Shown: positions 1 through 13,900, counted from the first letter of the stretch. The stretch: 64,000 nucleotides of DNA from Orychophragmus violaceus (GCA_030180135.1 CM058233.1:102651994-102715993); one strand, 5' to 3'. Translations and numbers: made by a program. Notes: generated by a model from the sequence alone, not told the origin.

Positions 1-904
1 GTATCTGACAAGGTAGTAGATTTTAAGTCTACTTAACACTTATCTGGATTCTCTTGTTTAGCTTTACATATTTTAGTTTCCGGTTCTGCATCCAGGTGGC
101 GGTGTCAAAGCGCAAATTGTTATTGATCTTTATATGCATTCCGGTTAGTCCAGGTCGCAGTAGGCTAATATGGACGTTCCCTAGGAATTTTGGCGTCATT
201 ATTGATAAGATTGTTCCTAGATGGGTGTTCCACATTGGTCAAAACAAGATTCTAGACTCGGATTTGCACCTCCTTCATGTAGAGGTAATTCCAAGCTATA
301 TCTTATCGACACTCTGTTGTGAGTGGAGGGTGATCAATGTAACCGGACTGATTTGTATTTTGTAACGGAACTGGTGCAGGAGCGGAAGATACTGGAGAGG
401 GGGCCCGAGAACTGGCAGAAGGCTTGCTTTATCCCAACTACATCAGACGCTCTTGTGGTTACGTTCAGGAGATGGTTCAACAAGTACAATGGGGCTCAAG
501 TCGATTGGAGAGGAAAGTTTGATCCATCTCTTCTTCCTCCTACACCTCCTCGAGAACAGCTCTTCGATAGGTACTACTATTGAAGCTAGCAAGGTTTTCC
601 TCATGCTATTTCCTGTATGCAACGAAAACGTAAATATTTTTTTGACAGGTATTGGACGCATGTGGAGAACTGCAGCAGCTGCAAGAAAGCTCACAAATAT
701 CTCAAAGCGTTTGAGGTGATCTTGCAAATTGCATCGGTTGCTTTGATCGGAGTTATGGCTGTGACGAAGCAAATCACAATGCCTAATGTGGCAAGAATCG
801 TGGTGGTTGTGGCGGCCGTTTTAAGTTTTGCGGCATCCAAGTGGCTATCAAACTTCATATACAAGACATTCCATTACCATGACTACAACCATGCTCTTGT
901 TTAA
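1..904 (+). CDS. PTC52: ACD1-like / PTC52 Rieske-type oxygenase, C-terminal part
   Basis: Only the 3' end of this gene is in the window. Three exons are readable: about 77 or 96 to 284, 380-570 and 649-904, with GT-AG introns. The reading frame passes cleanly across both junctions (LLHVE / ERKILERG and LFDR / YWTHVENC). The end of the protein holds the CxxC motif NCSSCKKAHK, two hydrophobic stretches (VILQIASVALIGVMAV and ARIVVVVAAVLSFAAS) and the ending YHDYNHALV. This arrangement is that of the chloroplast-envelope PaO/TIC55/PTC52 family, whose N-terminal Rieske and mononuclear iron domains lie outside the window. I recognise it as the ACD1-like member (AT4G25650), proposed to act on chlorophyll intermediates. 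No disabling change is seen in the visible part. The start of the first visible exon is uncertain, because AG acceptors occur at 75-76 and 94-95. Confidence 0.82.
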
Positions 905-3472
905 AAAGTATATTGGTGTGTACATAAATTCATGAATGCATCACTTACTATTATTAACATTTTTAGTGGGATACATTTATTGAAGACGATCCAGGAGCGG
1001 TTAGCAACTCGCGCGGTTTACAACAAATCTTAAAACACAACTCACATTGATTTTCATTTATGCTTCCTCAAGCAACAAGGTTGCAAAGTTGATGACAGTA
1101 AGAAGTATCATAAAGTATGGTCTTCGTCATGCTTGTATTGCAAGAGGTGATCTTTGGTTTCACCCATATATGCATGTATTTTTTTGAGTCAATATGCATG
1201 TCTTATGATATATTAGAATATAATGTTCTAAATCAGTAGTTGATATTGATTGTGAATTAGAAATTTATATATGTCAATATAGTATTAGAATTCGATTTAT
1301 AGTGTCCCAATTCGATCCATTATTGATCTGGCCTAAAAATTAGTTTATCGATTCTTGCCTAAACATTATTGAATTAACGAGATAATAACATATAAAAGAT
1401 GTGGACCAATTTATTTATTATTAATTCGTTTTGAATTAGAAACTCATAAGACTTCATATAATATCGATTGATTCGACCAATTTAAAACTTTGCTCTATAC
1501 GTGTTTTCCGGTTTGTTGGGTTAAACCTATTTGCATAAGTAATTTCCCCGCATTATTATAATACCGCACCGCACCAGTGCTCCCATTCACTACCTCAGTT
1601 TGACTTAGAGCATCTTTTTGATGAGTAATTTTGTATTGGATAGTCACATTATCCCTCATTTTGGTTACCTTTAATAAACTAAACGTCATTTTGGTCGGTG
1701 GAGTCCACCGGTCGACGCCACCTGACATTATCCATCATTTTATTAGTGCGTTATTGGTTACATTACTTAGTCAAAAGCGTACCGAACTTCCTATATGTGT
1801 TAAATTGAAAGATATCATCGACTATTCTATCGCACTTTTGTCTGCATTATCTAATTATATATTGCCTCCACGCCACCTCACTTTTCACCATCTTATCAAA
1901 TAATTTGATGTCTCTCCTTATCTCTTGGGATTTAATTGGATAGTGTCGTCGACTCGTGGGACTGTAAAACATTGGATGCATGTATCTACTTAAGTGAAAT
2001 GAAAGCGAGTTAGTTATAGTGGGACGACAGACTAGGCACGTAACACGTATCCATAACTTTACCTTTAAAAGGGTCATTTCCCTTTATATGATCTCACCCG
2101 CCAAGTTATTTTAACATATAGAAAAAGCACTCGAGCCGACCATATTGTAATGGATTAGTAATTTTTTTATTTTATATGGCAAATTATTGTATAACAAATG
2201 AAATCTTGGACTGTAGAGTAGTTTTAAATGAACCGATTGAAGCAGTACGACTTGTAGACTCTTTAGCTTCGGATTTGTCTCCTTATTTATCTTCGACATG
2301 TTATATTCACTCGCAATAGCTTCAGTGTTTCAAGTGTAAAAACATTTATCCCAGTTCCATAAATGATCAGAATAATCATTTTCCATATTGTGTCAATTAG
2401 TGAGGGGTCTATTTATGCATCTTCTATTTTGCATGTTCACATTTAAATTAGTCTAATGTAACTATTGCTAGTTTGCTACCATTCAAACACTTTTTTTTTT
2501 AAAGACCCATTGAAACACGTGTTGAAAAAGATTCTACAACTGATTTCAACTTTTTCTTTATTTGAACTTCTATAAAAAATTATGACGGTACACGCAACGA
2601 TCGATATATGGCGCCAACTTCCACGAGATTGCGCGAAGAAGCAGCCATGCTGTGAACGTAAGCTTATATAATCTTACGTAAAGAAGAAAATTCCAGAGAT
2701 ATCAATTTAGGTAGATGTCATTTGATTTGGTGTTTATTAGATATGAAATGATATTAACGTCATGACTCATGAGTATTAATTTGTTGGTTGCAAACTTGCA
2801 TGCGTAAGCAAAAGATTTTCTAGTATTCGTCAAAAGACGTTTCATTTTATTTTGGATATGTATATTATCAATAATGTCTCACCTTGTTCATATTCCTTAT
2901 TACACTGTATGAAGTCGTGCTTCGGTATAATCTAAAAATTTACCAGTCGGATTGGAATGTTTATAATATTAATTAGCTCAAATAATTGTATACAGTATAA
3001 GATATGCTTTTCTAGCTTAATGTTCAACTATGGTTTATGTTTCGTGTAATTGTATAAGATCAACAAAAAATTATATAATATTTTAAATAAAATCAAACCT
3101 AATTCAGCACAATGACCCTATGGTGTCTGTTAGTGTAGGACGAGCAATATTTTAGTTTCCGTGTAAGCTTAACTAATTCAATGTCAAAAACCACCAATAT
3201 AATGCACTTGCATTTTTTATATATACAGATTTATATTTGATTTTCGGAAAGAAAAAAAATCGGTTTTATAATACTTATTTTTGGGTGCATCGATCTCACC
3301 ATATACCGTATTTCAGAACATGACAATTAGAGGGTAAATATATCATAATTAGACTAATTATTATACTTTTAATAATTAAAATCAAAATCGGCGTATATGA
3401 TTCATCAACATCGACCGTCTTTCAGATCATATGACAAAAAAAAAAAAAAAAAATCTAAAACTTGTTTTTTTG
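905..3472. other. Intergenic, no gene recognised
   Basis: AT-rich spacer between the ACD1-like gene and the convergent beta-carotene hydroxylase gene. It holds short open frames with no recognisable protein, a run of 18 A near 3435-3452, and scattered poly(A)/poly(T) runs. The stretch around 1500-1900 is less AT-rich and has a GAGCATC motif like the ends of some MITEs, but I could not find a matching second end. In A. thaliana this interval holds PPPDE-type peptidase genes; none is visible here. Confidence 0.6.
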
Positions 3473-5440
3473 TCAAGAACTCGTCGACCCGGAACCCGAA
3501 CCCTTTTTGTATAATTTGATTCTCCGACTTATCTCCTTGTCTAACTCTTCTTCTCCTCCAACTTCTTCCAATTCCTATAATACATTAAAAGTCAAATTAT
3601 TAAAAGGCAACATAAAGAAGATTAGGTATCTAAGCAAATCCAGAAACTTGCCTTTGGTCCAAGAAACAGTCCATATGGCACACCATCGAATTTGTCAGTG
3701 TGATGTAGCTGAAACACACAACCATGCACGAGAGAGTATTAAAAAAATATCAAATTTATAATTAGGAATGACATGCTACTATTATTTTACAAAACATTGT
3801 TATATATTTTGAAAGCAACAAAAATACATTAATCAATAGAATAAATAAATTACAAAAAAAAAGAATAAATTACTAGTAGTGTTCACTATTCATTCAGAAC
3901 AATTATTTTCTATTTTGGGAAAGGAACCGTTTATGCTTTTGTCGTTGACCGATAAAGTCAGTTGGGTTGTAGTAAAAGTTATATACCTGGTGAGCGGCTG
4001 CAACCTTTCGGAGATAAGGGACGTCGGCGATGGGACCAACAGGGAACCGCTTGTGCACCAAACCATCGTGGACAAACATGTAGGCGATCCCAAACACAGT
4101 TATTCCTAGTCCCTGTAACAAGGAGAGAACGTTTAGAACAAAAACGCAGACGCTAAACACAACATAACGGCGTTTTGACCCAAAACAAAAGCCACCAAAG
4201 TCGTATGGTAATTAATGAAGCCAACGAGTCATTTTGTCATCACCTGAACCGAAGATCCCAAAATTTCATTATTATTATAATACAAATACAGAGAGACAAA
4301 AAGTATTGCAAGAGAGATTTGTCACAGGGATCTCAATCCACAAGTTAGGAGAATAAAATACTAAATATTTTTTCTCGACCTTTAGTAGCCATAAAATGTC
4401 ACCGAAATGTGCTAATTATTTGGTAATTGTAATCTAATATAAAAATTGGCCTAAACATAGCCAAAGATTAGCATAGTAACGTTGGGTTTGTGAGTATAGT
4501 ATAGACAAAAAGTATGCGTATAGAGCGAAGAAGAAGAGGACATACGGCGCCAAAGCAGAGACCAGGAATGAGTCCTTTATTGAAGAAACCATAAGAGAGG
4601 AGTGCAATCGCAGGAACAGCGTTGACTATTGCGAACACATCATTCAACTCAAACGGCCCTTCTCTCGGTTTGTGATGTGACTGCCAGTCAAAAAAAAGAG
4701 AGGAGAAAAATCAAATAAGCAAGCAGGTTGCAATTGAATAGTCAATACGTATGAGAATTGAAAGTAACCTCATGCATGTTCCATAGAGAAGCATGCCAGA
4801 GAGCTCTATGAGCCCATCGTGCCCAAAACTCCATGCCCACCTGCGTAGCAAAATATATATAATTCCTCTCTCTCTGTCTCAGCCAAACAAAATTGTGTGT
4901 TTTAAGAAGATGAAGATTGTTTGAACTTACAGCAGCACCAATAGAGAGAGCAAATGTACCGAACATCTCTGATATTGGGATCTCACCTCCCTGTTTTTTT
5001 GTGTGTAACCAATATATAAATAAACAATTGTGAAATTCGAACCGGATTGAATTTTTTATTGTTGTTGTTATTACCTCCATTTGCCAAGAGAATCTGTAGT
5101 AAACGGACATAATGGCCATGGAAGTAATACCAAAGCTTGACATCACTGCTGCGATTAGATAAGTGAACCTCTCCGATTTCTTCCTCTCCATTTTCTCAGC
5201 CAAACGCAACGCCAGATACTCAGCGTCTATGATGTTGGTCGTGCTCTCTGGTCTCTCATTGTCGTCGACGGGAGAGCTCTGCCTCCGCTCCTCAACCACG
5301 TAGCAGACGGATAATTCTCTGAATCGGAGGAGACAGGAAGGGAGTCCGGCTAAGGATTTTGGGTGTAAATTTGAGGAGGAGGATGAGAAACAGCGGTGGA
5401 GCGGGTTGAATGTTAGAGAGGTTGAGAGACCAGCCGCCAT
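3473..5440 (-). CDS. BCH1: Beta-carotene hydroxylase 1 (non-haem di-iron)
   Basis: Seven exons (5440-5075, 4990-4931, 4840-4769, 4680-4546, 4112-3987, 3708-3652, 3574-3473) join without a break into about 305 residues, close to the family's usual length. The enzyme adds 3-hydroxyls to the beta rings of beta-carotene to give zeaxanthin in plastids. All histidine motifs that ligate the two irons are visible: HRALWH, HESHH, HDGLVH and HQLHH. The first about 60 residues are Ser/Leu-rich and fit a chloroplast transit peptide, followed by hydrophobic segments such as TYLIAAVMSSFGITSMAIM. The start chosen is MAAGLSTSLTF at 5440. The last intron (3575-3651) begins with GC (AAG|GCAAGT) instead of GT; no GT donor would keep the frame LGPK/ELEEV. 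Orthologue of AT4G25700 by similarity and gene order. Confidence 0.93.
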
Positions 5441-5897
5441 GATGAAGAAGGATCTCCGAGACTACCTGGTGAGGTGAGGTTCAGCTTTTATGCGAGAGAG
5501 AAAGAGATGTGGTGTAAATGCAATGAGCACAGGATTTTGTTTGGTGTCTTTTATGCTTTTTTTTTATTTTAAGGACATTTTGAAATTATGTAAAAATACA
5601 AGTGAAGGACGGTTCAGTTTCGTGTGATGAAAATTGACCTCAACTCTTTGTTCTTGACAAATCTACCCCACCCTTCGACTTTATATAAAATTACATTTTC
5701 TTCCATTTTTTGTTTTTTTCTTGCTTTTCTTATTGGCTTTGACAGGCGAATTGTCTAATTTTAAAATGCTAAATCACAGTATTAATTTACACACAACTTT
5801 ATTGAATTTTTTTTGCATAATTGGGCAATTTAAAGAATAAACATATATTTCCCAAATTTCTATTGAAATTGTGAAAAGTTCTTGCTTTAATAGCTAA

Positions 5898-7186
5898 CTA
5901 GATTTTGATCCGGGTTTTCTGAACGCGGGTATATTTTTCTTTACAATTTTAAAATTTTAGCTATTTTATTGTTAGTAATTTTTTATTTATATATGCAATA
6001 TAATTTTATTTATAATTGTATAACCCATAATATAAAACGTGAGTTAATAATTTAGGTTTAAAAATGAATTTTGTATTATTTGGGAGGAAATATCGTAAAG
6101 ATAAAGAGATTAAAATAATGATTCACATTATAAGTTCTAATATGAGTTGTATCATATAAAATAATATATATTATATATATATATATATATATATTCATAT
6201 TTAGGTTTAATTTTTTTTATTTTATAGATTAAAGTTTAATTAATAATAAGTTGTATATTTTTATAGTATTCAAATTATAAAAGTATAAAACAACCCGCTA
6301 AAAAATTGTTTTAGTATAATCATTAATCAACCCGGCAATGATATATTTGAATAATATAAATATTTACTTATTGTTGATATTTTACGTTTTATCAAATTTA
6401 AATATATATCTATTTTTAATATTTTAGCTTAATTTTTAATATAAATTATTGTTTAGGTAATAGTAATTTGAATATTTTTACAGAATTCACTTTTTGAAAA
6501 TAAAGTATATTACATATTTTTATTATTATTTTATTTATATATTTGAAAAAGTAGTGGGTTATATATTCTTTTTTTTATTTTTAAAAAGATTTCTATAATT
6601 TTTATATTTATTTTATAATTTATAAACATAAATCTGTATTAATTCATCTAATTATACTTATAATTATTTATTAAATATAAATATATAATATAATTACAAA
6701 ATTAATTAGTTAATTAAAAATAAAATGGATTAAAAAGATTTTTTTGTTAGATTTTGTATAATAAAAAGGAAATATATATTTATATTTAAAGTAATGAAAA
6801 ATATTGCAAGATATTATGATTAATTAATTATAATTTAGTTTTACATTAATGATTCGTAATATGTATTTGAAAATGACATATTTACCCTTAATGAAGGTTA
6901 CAAATCCTAATAATATCAAGGGTAAATTCCGGGAACAACATTTATGTACCATGACAAACCTTCCTGTTTTAATAGTATTGATAAAAAAAATTGGGGTTCG
7001 ATTCCCAAAAAAAACTGTTCATCTCTTGAATCATGGTGTTGATCTTGATCAAGAGATTCTTAATGTTAGAATTAGATCAAATATCACTTATAATTGTAAT
7101 AGTGTTTTAGACGATTTAAAAAAATAGCTAATAAAATATTATGTTTTCTATATATTCATTTTCAAAACTACATTTTCTATATAAGA
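5898..7186 (-). mobile_element. Probable non-autonomous Helitron
   Basis: Read on the minus strand the right-hand end starts TCTTATATAG after an A (7187), and the left-hand end finishes CTAG before a T (5897), so the element sits between A and T as Helitrons do. Just before the CTAG end is a degenerate CCCGCG/GATCCGGG stem-like stretch, resembling the hairpin of Brassicaceae Helitron 3' ends. The body is very AT-rich, lacks coding capacity, and carries a stretch near 6880 (CATATTTACCC) of a kind common near such ends. No target duplication is expected for this class. The 5' boundary is a guess from the terminal dinucleotide. Confidence 0.42.
6162..6195. repeat. AT microsatellite
   Basis: Nearly pure TA dinucleotide repeat inside the AT-rich body of the putative Helitron. 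Confidence 0.8.
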
Positions 7187-7195
7187 TGTCTTTTT

Positions 7196-7210
7196 GGGGG
7201 GGGGGGGGGG
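7196..7210. repeat. G15 homopolymer
   Basis: An uninterrupted run of 15 G in otherwise AT-rich DNA, just outside the putative Helitron boundary. The surrounding 7187-7625 shows no gene; it is the 3' flank of the glutaminyl cyclase gene. Confidence 0.85.
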
Positions 7211-7625
7211 CAAAGAGATTACATCATGTTTACATAATGAGTATTACATCTAATTTCTAAATTACCCGTCTACTGCATGTTAATTGTTCTAAATCAAATT
7301 TAATTTAAATCATATCATTTGTAAAATTTAAGATATGAGGCTGATGATGTGATAGTATTATGCGTATGGGTCTTTTCTACGTGTCATATCTCTACTGGTG
7401 TACAGGATTCCTCGTAGCATCTTTGTTTTTTTTTTACTTGCTATCTTTTTGTTTTTTTGAAACATTATTTCCCTTTTTGGGGACCCCAGAATGTAATAGA
7501 GAAAGACACAAAACTAGTAACTGCAACTTGGCTCGTGGACCATAAGGTTACACTCCTCTGCTAAATGTTAAGAATTTATAGTACAACAGTATACAACCTA
7601 ACCATTACCATCTGTATCTTCTTTT

Positions 7626-10123
7626 TTATACCAAGCACTGTCGCACGATCTGTTTCTGGCTCTTTTCTGATGCCGGTTTCAGCTTGATTTGGTAAAGGTT
7701 CGGCCACAGTTTCCCCGTTACTACATAACTCAGAGACATAAAATGTCATATGACTAGAAAGAGTTTCATTACCAAAAATTCAAGGGACCGAACGAGATTT
7801 TATTACCAAAGAGGCGTTGCTTGTCGCTGTCCCATGCAATGCCATTCAAGACATCAATACCCTATAGTGCAGATAATATTAAGTTAAGGGGAAAAAAGTG
7901 TTACTAAAGTTAAGAGACAAAACTTGTGCACTTCCGATATTTTAACTCACCGTATGTCCAGATTTCAGCAATCCTTGTCTAGAAAAAGAATAAGAAGATC
8001 AATTGGTATAACACAATGGTTTATCCTAAAGCAAGACTTGTCAGAAGAAACAAAAACCTTAGTTCTGGAAGCAGAATCCATCCAAGCAGCGATCCGTCCT
8101 TAGGTGAAATTCTAGCTATACAATCGGACTGTAATAGGCAAATATACACACACATCAGCCTAATGATAAACCTCAGTTAGTCTTGTTATTACGACAATTC
8201 CAGCTAGGAGATTCAATTTCTTGATAAAGATCTGAGCGAAAAAGCGGTCCAACGAAACCTTGTTTGAGAAATCTCAAAGAAGAGAGAATGCATGAAGCAT
8301 AATGCACCTAGTTTAGTTGCACATATTGAAATTTTTGCAGCAATCGTATCACTATCTCGGTTAGTTAAGTAGAACTTGAATAAAAAATGTTCTACTAATT
8401 TGTGTAAGAGTAGTTCTTTCAGATATCACAATGAAAAGATGCAAATACCAGAAACAGTTTGAGTTACCTGATACACGTTTGCCCAAACTTCTTTGTTTAT
8501 GTACTCGAGTTCATTAAGGTAACGTACCTCACGGCCATTATATCTGACCGTATGATAATCAACAACTGCAGAGAAGACACACCATAAAATCCTAAATATA
8601 CTCTCTAGAAGATTAGTGAGTAAGTGAGCAAAGAACAAAACTTAATGCAGTATAAGTGTGAGACACCTTTCATTGTTCTCGGGTCCATCCGGTATAGTGT
8701 AGATGTGCCATCACTCCCAAACAACACTTCTCCATCGGTAGCCAGTCCCCATCCATCTTTCATATAATGTTTAAATGGTTTTACCTACAGTGAGATCAAA
8801 TGCTTAACATAATGATGTATGGCGATCCTAGTCCATCATAAAGTGAGTAATGCAACGGACAGTGGGTAACTTAACTATAACAGTGCAACAAATAAATGAA
8901 CAAATAAGAAACTCAGTCACTAATCCATATCTCCAGCCTATGACAAAGATCTTGTCATAAGAAACGAGTTGCTGACTTAAACGAGTTGCTTTACCATGCT
9001 AATTAATAGCTGAGAAACTAAACCTTTCAAACAAAAAAAGAGTGCAAAGGGTAATATCAATACAAACTTTGCTTAAGTTGTGAAGGTCATATGTGAACCC
9101 AGTGTCAGTCAACCATGCGACCTGAAAGAGCCTACAACAGAGAAAGAGCCAGTGGATCAGAACACTACTACAAACTCGTTAGAGTTTATAAGGCCCACCT
9201 TTCTCCAAGGAGTGTTAAACCCTCTCCAAAGTATGAATCGTCCATTTTCTCAATAAATTCAACCTACACAGGGGAGAAACATCCAAGTTTTTTCACAAAT
9301 GTATCAAAAATCAAAAGCCACCACTTTAAATGAGGCTTATGTGCATGAAATGTATAATGTTGGTCACATGGTTGATAAAGAAAACAATTAACAAATTCAC
9401 AGGGAAACAAAATTCCAATCAGCACTTCATAATTTGCATTTTGTTTTGCAATGGAGCTGTCATTCCAACTTGTAATTACACAGAACCACTTGAAGATTCA
9501 CTAAAATGTTTGATAATAGCCCACAAGTGTGCACCTAGTACAACATGTTTCATCAAACCACAAGATGAAACCATACCTTTCCTGTCCGTAGAGCCACTTT
9601 CCTCACTGACGACTGTAAGAATGAAAGGAAACAAAAAAAAAAAAAAAATCAAACTCGAGCAATCCTAATTGCAAAATGATCTCGAACAGAGTGAGACATG
9701 CAAGACAAATTCAATCACCTGACCGTATAGACCAGTCGATTCAAACAGTGTATCATCTCCCGCATAAAGAAGTCCCTGAGGAACTCAAACATTTAGTCAT
9801 AATAGAAAAAAGCGAGATGACTGAAATAAACAAAAGTTTTAGAGTGAATCAAAAACCTGAGTAAACGCGTTAGGGTCATGAGGAAACTCAGCAACTACTT
9901 CAATTTCATGGATGCTATGGGACAGATCCAACGAAACAGATGATTTACCCCAACTGTTGAATGGCATAAAGAATAGAAAAATGGCGCCGGAGAAGAGAGC
10001 AAGAGGAATCATCATCATGATCCTCCTCCGAGACGCACAAGAAGTAGTAGTAACAGAAAATTGAGCAGATTGAGCCATCGGTCGTTTCGTTTTTCTCTTA
10101 TAGGACGATCTATGAGACATCAA
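7626..10123 (-). CDS. QC: Glutaminyl-peptide cyclotransferase (plant type)
   Basis: Eleven exons (10123-9857, 9775-9719, 9612-9577, 9263-9199, 9131-9068, 8784-8667, 8565-8468, 8128-8058, 7978-7951, 7861-7807, 7720-7626) join in frame to about 317 residues. The enzyme cyclises N-terminal glutamine to pyroglutamate on secretory proteins; the plant form is a beta-propeller unrelated to the animal zinc enzyme. The N-terminus is basic, followed by a single hydrophobic anchor (MMMIPLALFSGAIFLFFM, about residues 36-53), then EFPHDPNAFTQGLLYAGDD, TGLYGQSSVRKV, KDGWGLATDGEVLFGSDG, NELEYINKEVWANV and the closing IVRQCLV. All introns are GT-AG. Two start codons lie in tandem (MM); the first is given. 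Gene order supports the AT4G25720 orthologue. No defect seen. Confidence 0.9.
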
Positions 10124-10247
10124 ACTTCCTTCGCCGTCGTCGTTGACGGCTTAGATGGAATCGACCGTCACTCGGATTGGTAAGTCTGTACAGCGTGAAT
10201 GACGATGATGATGATTTGTCGCTCTGACCAGTCTTCACATAAGTTTT

Positions 10248-10700
10248 TTTAAAGAAAATATATTAAAATTCAGTTTAAGACAACGTATTTCTGCTAATTA
10301 CAATAAGATCCAGTGTCTTAATGGATATTCAATGCAAAAATACAAAAGACATTTTGGAACAAGCTTCTCTTATGGTACCAACAGAAGATACAAGGTTCGG
10401 TTACATCGATAATACACAAAAACCGACTATCAAAGACTGGAGCCAAAGTCCAAAAAGAAGGGAACCAAAAAGATACTAAAGAAAGATAGAAAGCAAAACA
10501 GCACCACCATAAGCCTTCACAACCAAACCGAAAGAACTAATTTGACGTCGAGAACAAGATGAAGAACATGAATCGCAAAACCTTACCCGAGACACCAAAC
10601 AAAAACCCAACCAAAACCTGCTTCAGCTAAACCAAAACCGAAGCCGACGAGGAGTCCAAACAGAAGACCCACCTAACCCAAATTGAATTTAACAACTTGC
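10248..10700 (-). mobile_element. Possible 5'-truncated noncoding poly(A) retroposon
   Basis: Read on the minus strand this stretch lacks coding capacity and ends ACTGAATTTTAATATATTTTC followed by an A-rich tail (poly(T) at 10241-10248 on the plus strand). Its composition resembles that of the 50363-51467 retroposon. I found no target duplication, so the call is weak; it could be plain 3' flank of the methyltransferase gene. Confidence 0.28.
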
Positions 10701-10955
10701 ACCAAAAGACCACAAAATGTCTGTGTCGATTTGACCCATTACTGTCGTAACAAGGTACATATTGAAGCATTTCAATTACGGCACCTTTTCATAAACAAGA
10801 AAATAAGAGTTCCAGTAAGTTTTAACTTGGGACTCCAGAAAACACAGTATTGATTTAAGAACAAAAATTCAACAAGAAGTGCCCATAAATATATCAGACT
10901 AAGACAGGACACGGAAACAAAACTTCCTTTTGCGTCACATCCGACCATTGAGGAA

Positions 10956-13900
10956 TTACTTACCTCCCATGGGTCTCTTACCCCTCGGTTTATTACCTTT
11001 CTGTCCTGATTTATTACCAGGTGCACTCTTCTTCCCCTTCCTACCGGGCTTGCCTCCTCCGCGTTGCCTAGCATCACTCTTCATCCTCCTATCCACTCTC
11101 TTCTGTCCTTTCCCAACCTTAACCCCAACTCCTTTCTTTGACACAACCAGTTCTTTCTTAGGCTTCCTCGGCTCTGCTGCTTTCTTGTATAGTTTGTCTA
11201 TCATCTTGTCCTTCGAACGGTCTGATATATCTGTTGTGTCGGATATTGTATTTGCCTTCTTTCTAACTTTCTCCAATCTTTTTGCTGCAGCCCGCTTCTT
11301 CCGTGCCTTAGCCTCTGCCACTTTTTTGGCTGGACGAGCGTCAATTTCTCTGAACTGAGCTTTCATTGCATTGATTTCTTCTTTTGTGACGGGTTTCATC
11401 GGTTGTCTGTGCTGCTTCTCGTCATCCAAAAACCATTTGGGTAAACCTTCGTCCGCAAACATGTATTTGTTATAAGCATCGTCGAGCATCTCTTCTCTCT
11501 GCTTCTTCCTTAGCATTTTCTTGGCACATGCCAATATCTCGGCTTTTGTATGAACGTCGTCATCATCAGAGGATGAATCCGAGTCGGAATCCGTGGCAGG
11601 TGCAGGGACTATCTCGAAATCGTCTTCCTTCTTAGAACTAGTGGGTAAACTCTGATCAGACAACACACTTGCTTTCAATGTCTTCTTTTTTGACTTGTCG
11701 GCTTTAGACAGGCTTTTCTTAGTTGGCATTTCGTCGTCACTGTCATCTTTTCCCAAGTCTCCTTCTTCCACGGCTTCTGCAAATATATCCTGACTGAACC
11801 ACTGGTTGGATATTTCCTCCTTTGTTTGGGCCTCTCCATCATCAAGTGGCACCATGAGAGGGTTTGCTTCATCCATCTCTTCATTCAAATCTGAATCGTA
11901 ATCATGTTTCATTTCTTCATCTCCATCACCCTCCTCCTGCACAGCCAAAGCAAAATTGTCTAGTTCCAAAAATCTGTAGTATCCATGAAAATGAAGGTAA
12001 GCAATGATACTAACCTCCAGCTTTTCCGAGTGTGCCTGCCTAGCCCGCTTCCTTTGCTTTGCGCTTCCTTCTTTCTTATCCATATAGCTGTCATATGCCG
12101 CATCAAAAGCCTCTTCCATTTTTTCAGTGTATCTGTAATGTTAAAAAGACTAAGATGAAATAACTGTAGAAAACAAACTTGAACAAGGTATGACAATCTT
12201 GAAACATCATTCTATAATCTACAGAATAGGTATGCGGTGAGCGGCCTGACCTCTGACGTTCTTCATCAGAGTCTAGGTCACTGTCTTCGGAATCTTCTGA
12301 AGCTCCATCACCTCCATCACCGTGGTCTTCATTTTCACTGTTGTAGGCGTTGCCATTATCATCTTCATCATTGTCAACTGCCATTAAATCTTTCTTTCCC
12401 TGGAAAGGATAAATAAATGAAGCTTTTTATGTCTAAACAATCTAATTCGGAGTACAATCATATGTTCAACAAATTGAATTGTAGCAATACAAGCTTTCTT
12501 TTGATGCCACAGGCAGTCATATAACACAAATTAACGCAGAGATTGGATACAAAAGTGAAGTACCTTGATAGCAGAAAGAGAGAACAAATCATGGTCTACA
12601 TAACCATCTTCAAGTGCATCTATCTGTGGATTAGTCGCCTTCCGAGTCTTATCCTGGCAAATTATATCGAATTAAGCAAAGAAGTGTAAGGTCAAAAAGA
12701 TCCATCACTAAGACCACTGACGCCAGTATAAGGAAGTGTCTTAATTAAGTAAATCAAGACCTTCGGAATACTAATATGGCACAAAGCTCAAAAGATTCAG
12801 TAACTAAAAGGCATCAGTTTTGCTTAGGCATACATATAAATCTAGATATTGTTTTTTCAATTGAATTTCAGTGGGCTAATACGTATTTAAACTGATCTTG
12901 TCATTACCCAAGTACGTTTCATTTCTGTGTAATTTCCTAGAAATAAAAGGCAAAGCAACTGATTAGAAAGTCTACCATTGGCAACAATACCATTATCTAA
13001 TTTACCAAAGAAAATGACCATTTGGAATGTAACAGAAAAAAACAATAATAACCTTAGCCCGTCGTTTTGCAAGAAGCTTCTTTGCCTGTTTCTTCTTGCG
13101 ATCTACTGCGTTTGTCAGCTCTTCCAATTCATTAAGTATTTTATCATCCTCATTTTCCTCATCTTCCTTTTCCACGACAGGCTCCTTTTTAGTTACTTCC
13201 TTTTTTTCAGGAGTCAGAGCTTTCCTAATTTGCATTCGCCATCTACAAGAAAAAGGGAATTTACTATAAGTTCCAGATGTTGACCATAAATGGTAAGAGA
13301 AAGTCTTAACAAAACGATATTTTTCCTCATGACAATCCTAACATCCAATGACACCAAATTACACATTTCACGCACAATGCTTTATCTGGTTGAGCATATA
13401 AGGCATTCTCATTGGTAAAAACTTGAACTGCTAGGGCAACCATTCTTTACCCAATCCATATAGAGCTAAGTAACTCTAACAATAGGTAAATTCATTAGAA
13501 GCAAAGCTCTACCACGTGCCTGGAATAGCTTAACACAAACAAGTGAGACTCCAAAATAAAAAGGGTCCATGATGGAGTAAGCAACACAGTTCTTACTTTA
13601 GGATGTGCTTGAAGTCATTCTTCCCCAAAACAGGAAGATCGTCGCATAGAATTTTAATCTGCATCCAGGAAAAGCAAAGGTTACCAGCAGGCATCGGTCA
13701 TATATCATTGATTGGTTAAAATATGGCAAATTAGAGAACAGTACCTCCTCTGAAGTCAAATCATGTTCCTTTAAAGGTAGAGAGGCTTGATCATCAAAGG
13801 ATATACAAGTAACTGTGCCAAGAATCTCAAGAGGATTTTCAGACCAGATGAAATCAGCAGCAGATGCAACTTTTCTCAAAATCGACTCTCCATCTTTATA

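Noticed and set aside
1495..1903. Short frames and a GAGCATC motif suggesting a MITE or gene
   Set aside because: No second inverted end, target duplication or recognisable protein was found.
10930..11358. 142-codon plus-strand frame
   Set aside because: Antisense shadow of the last exon of the SPB1-like gene.
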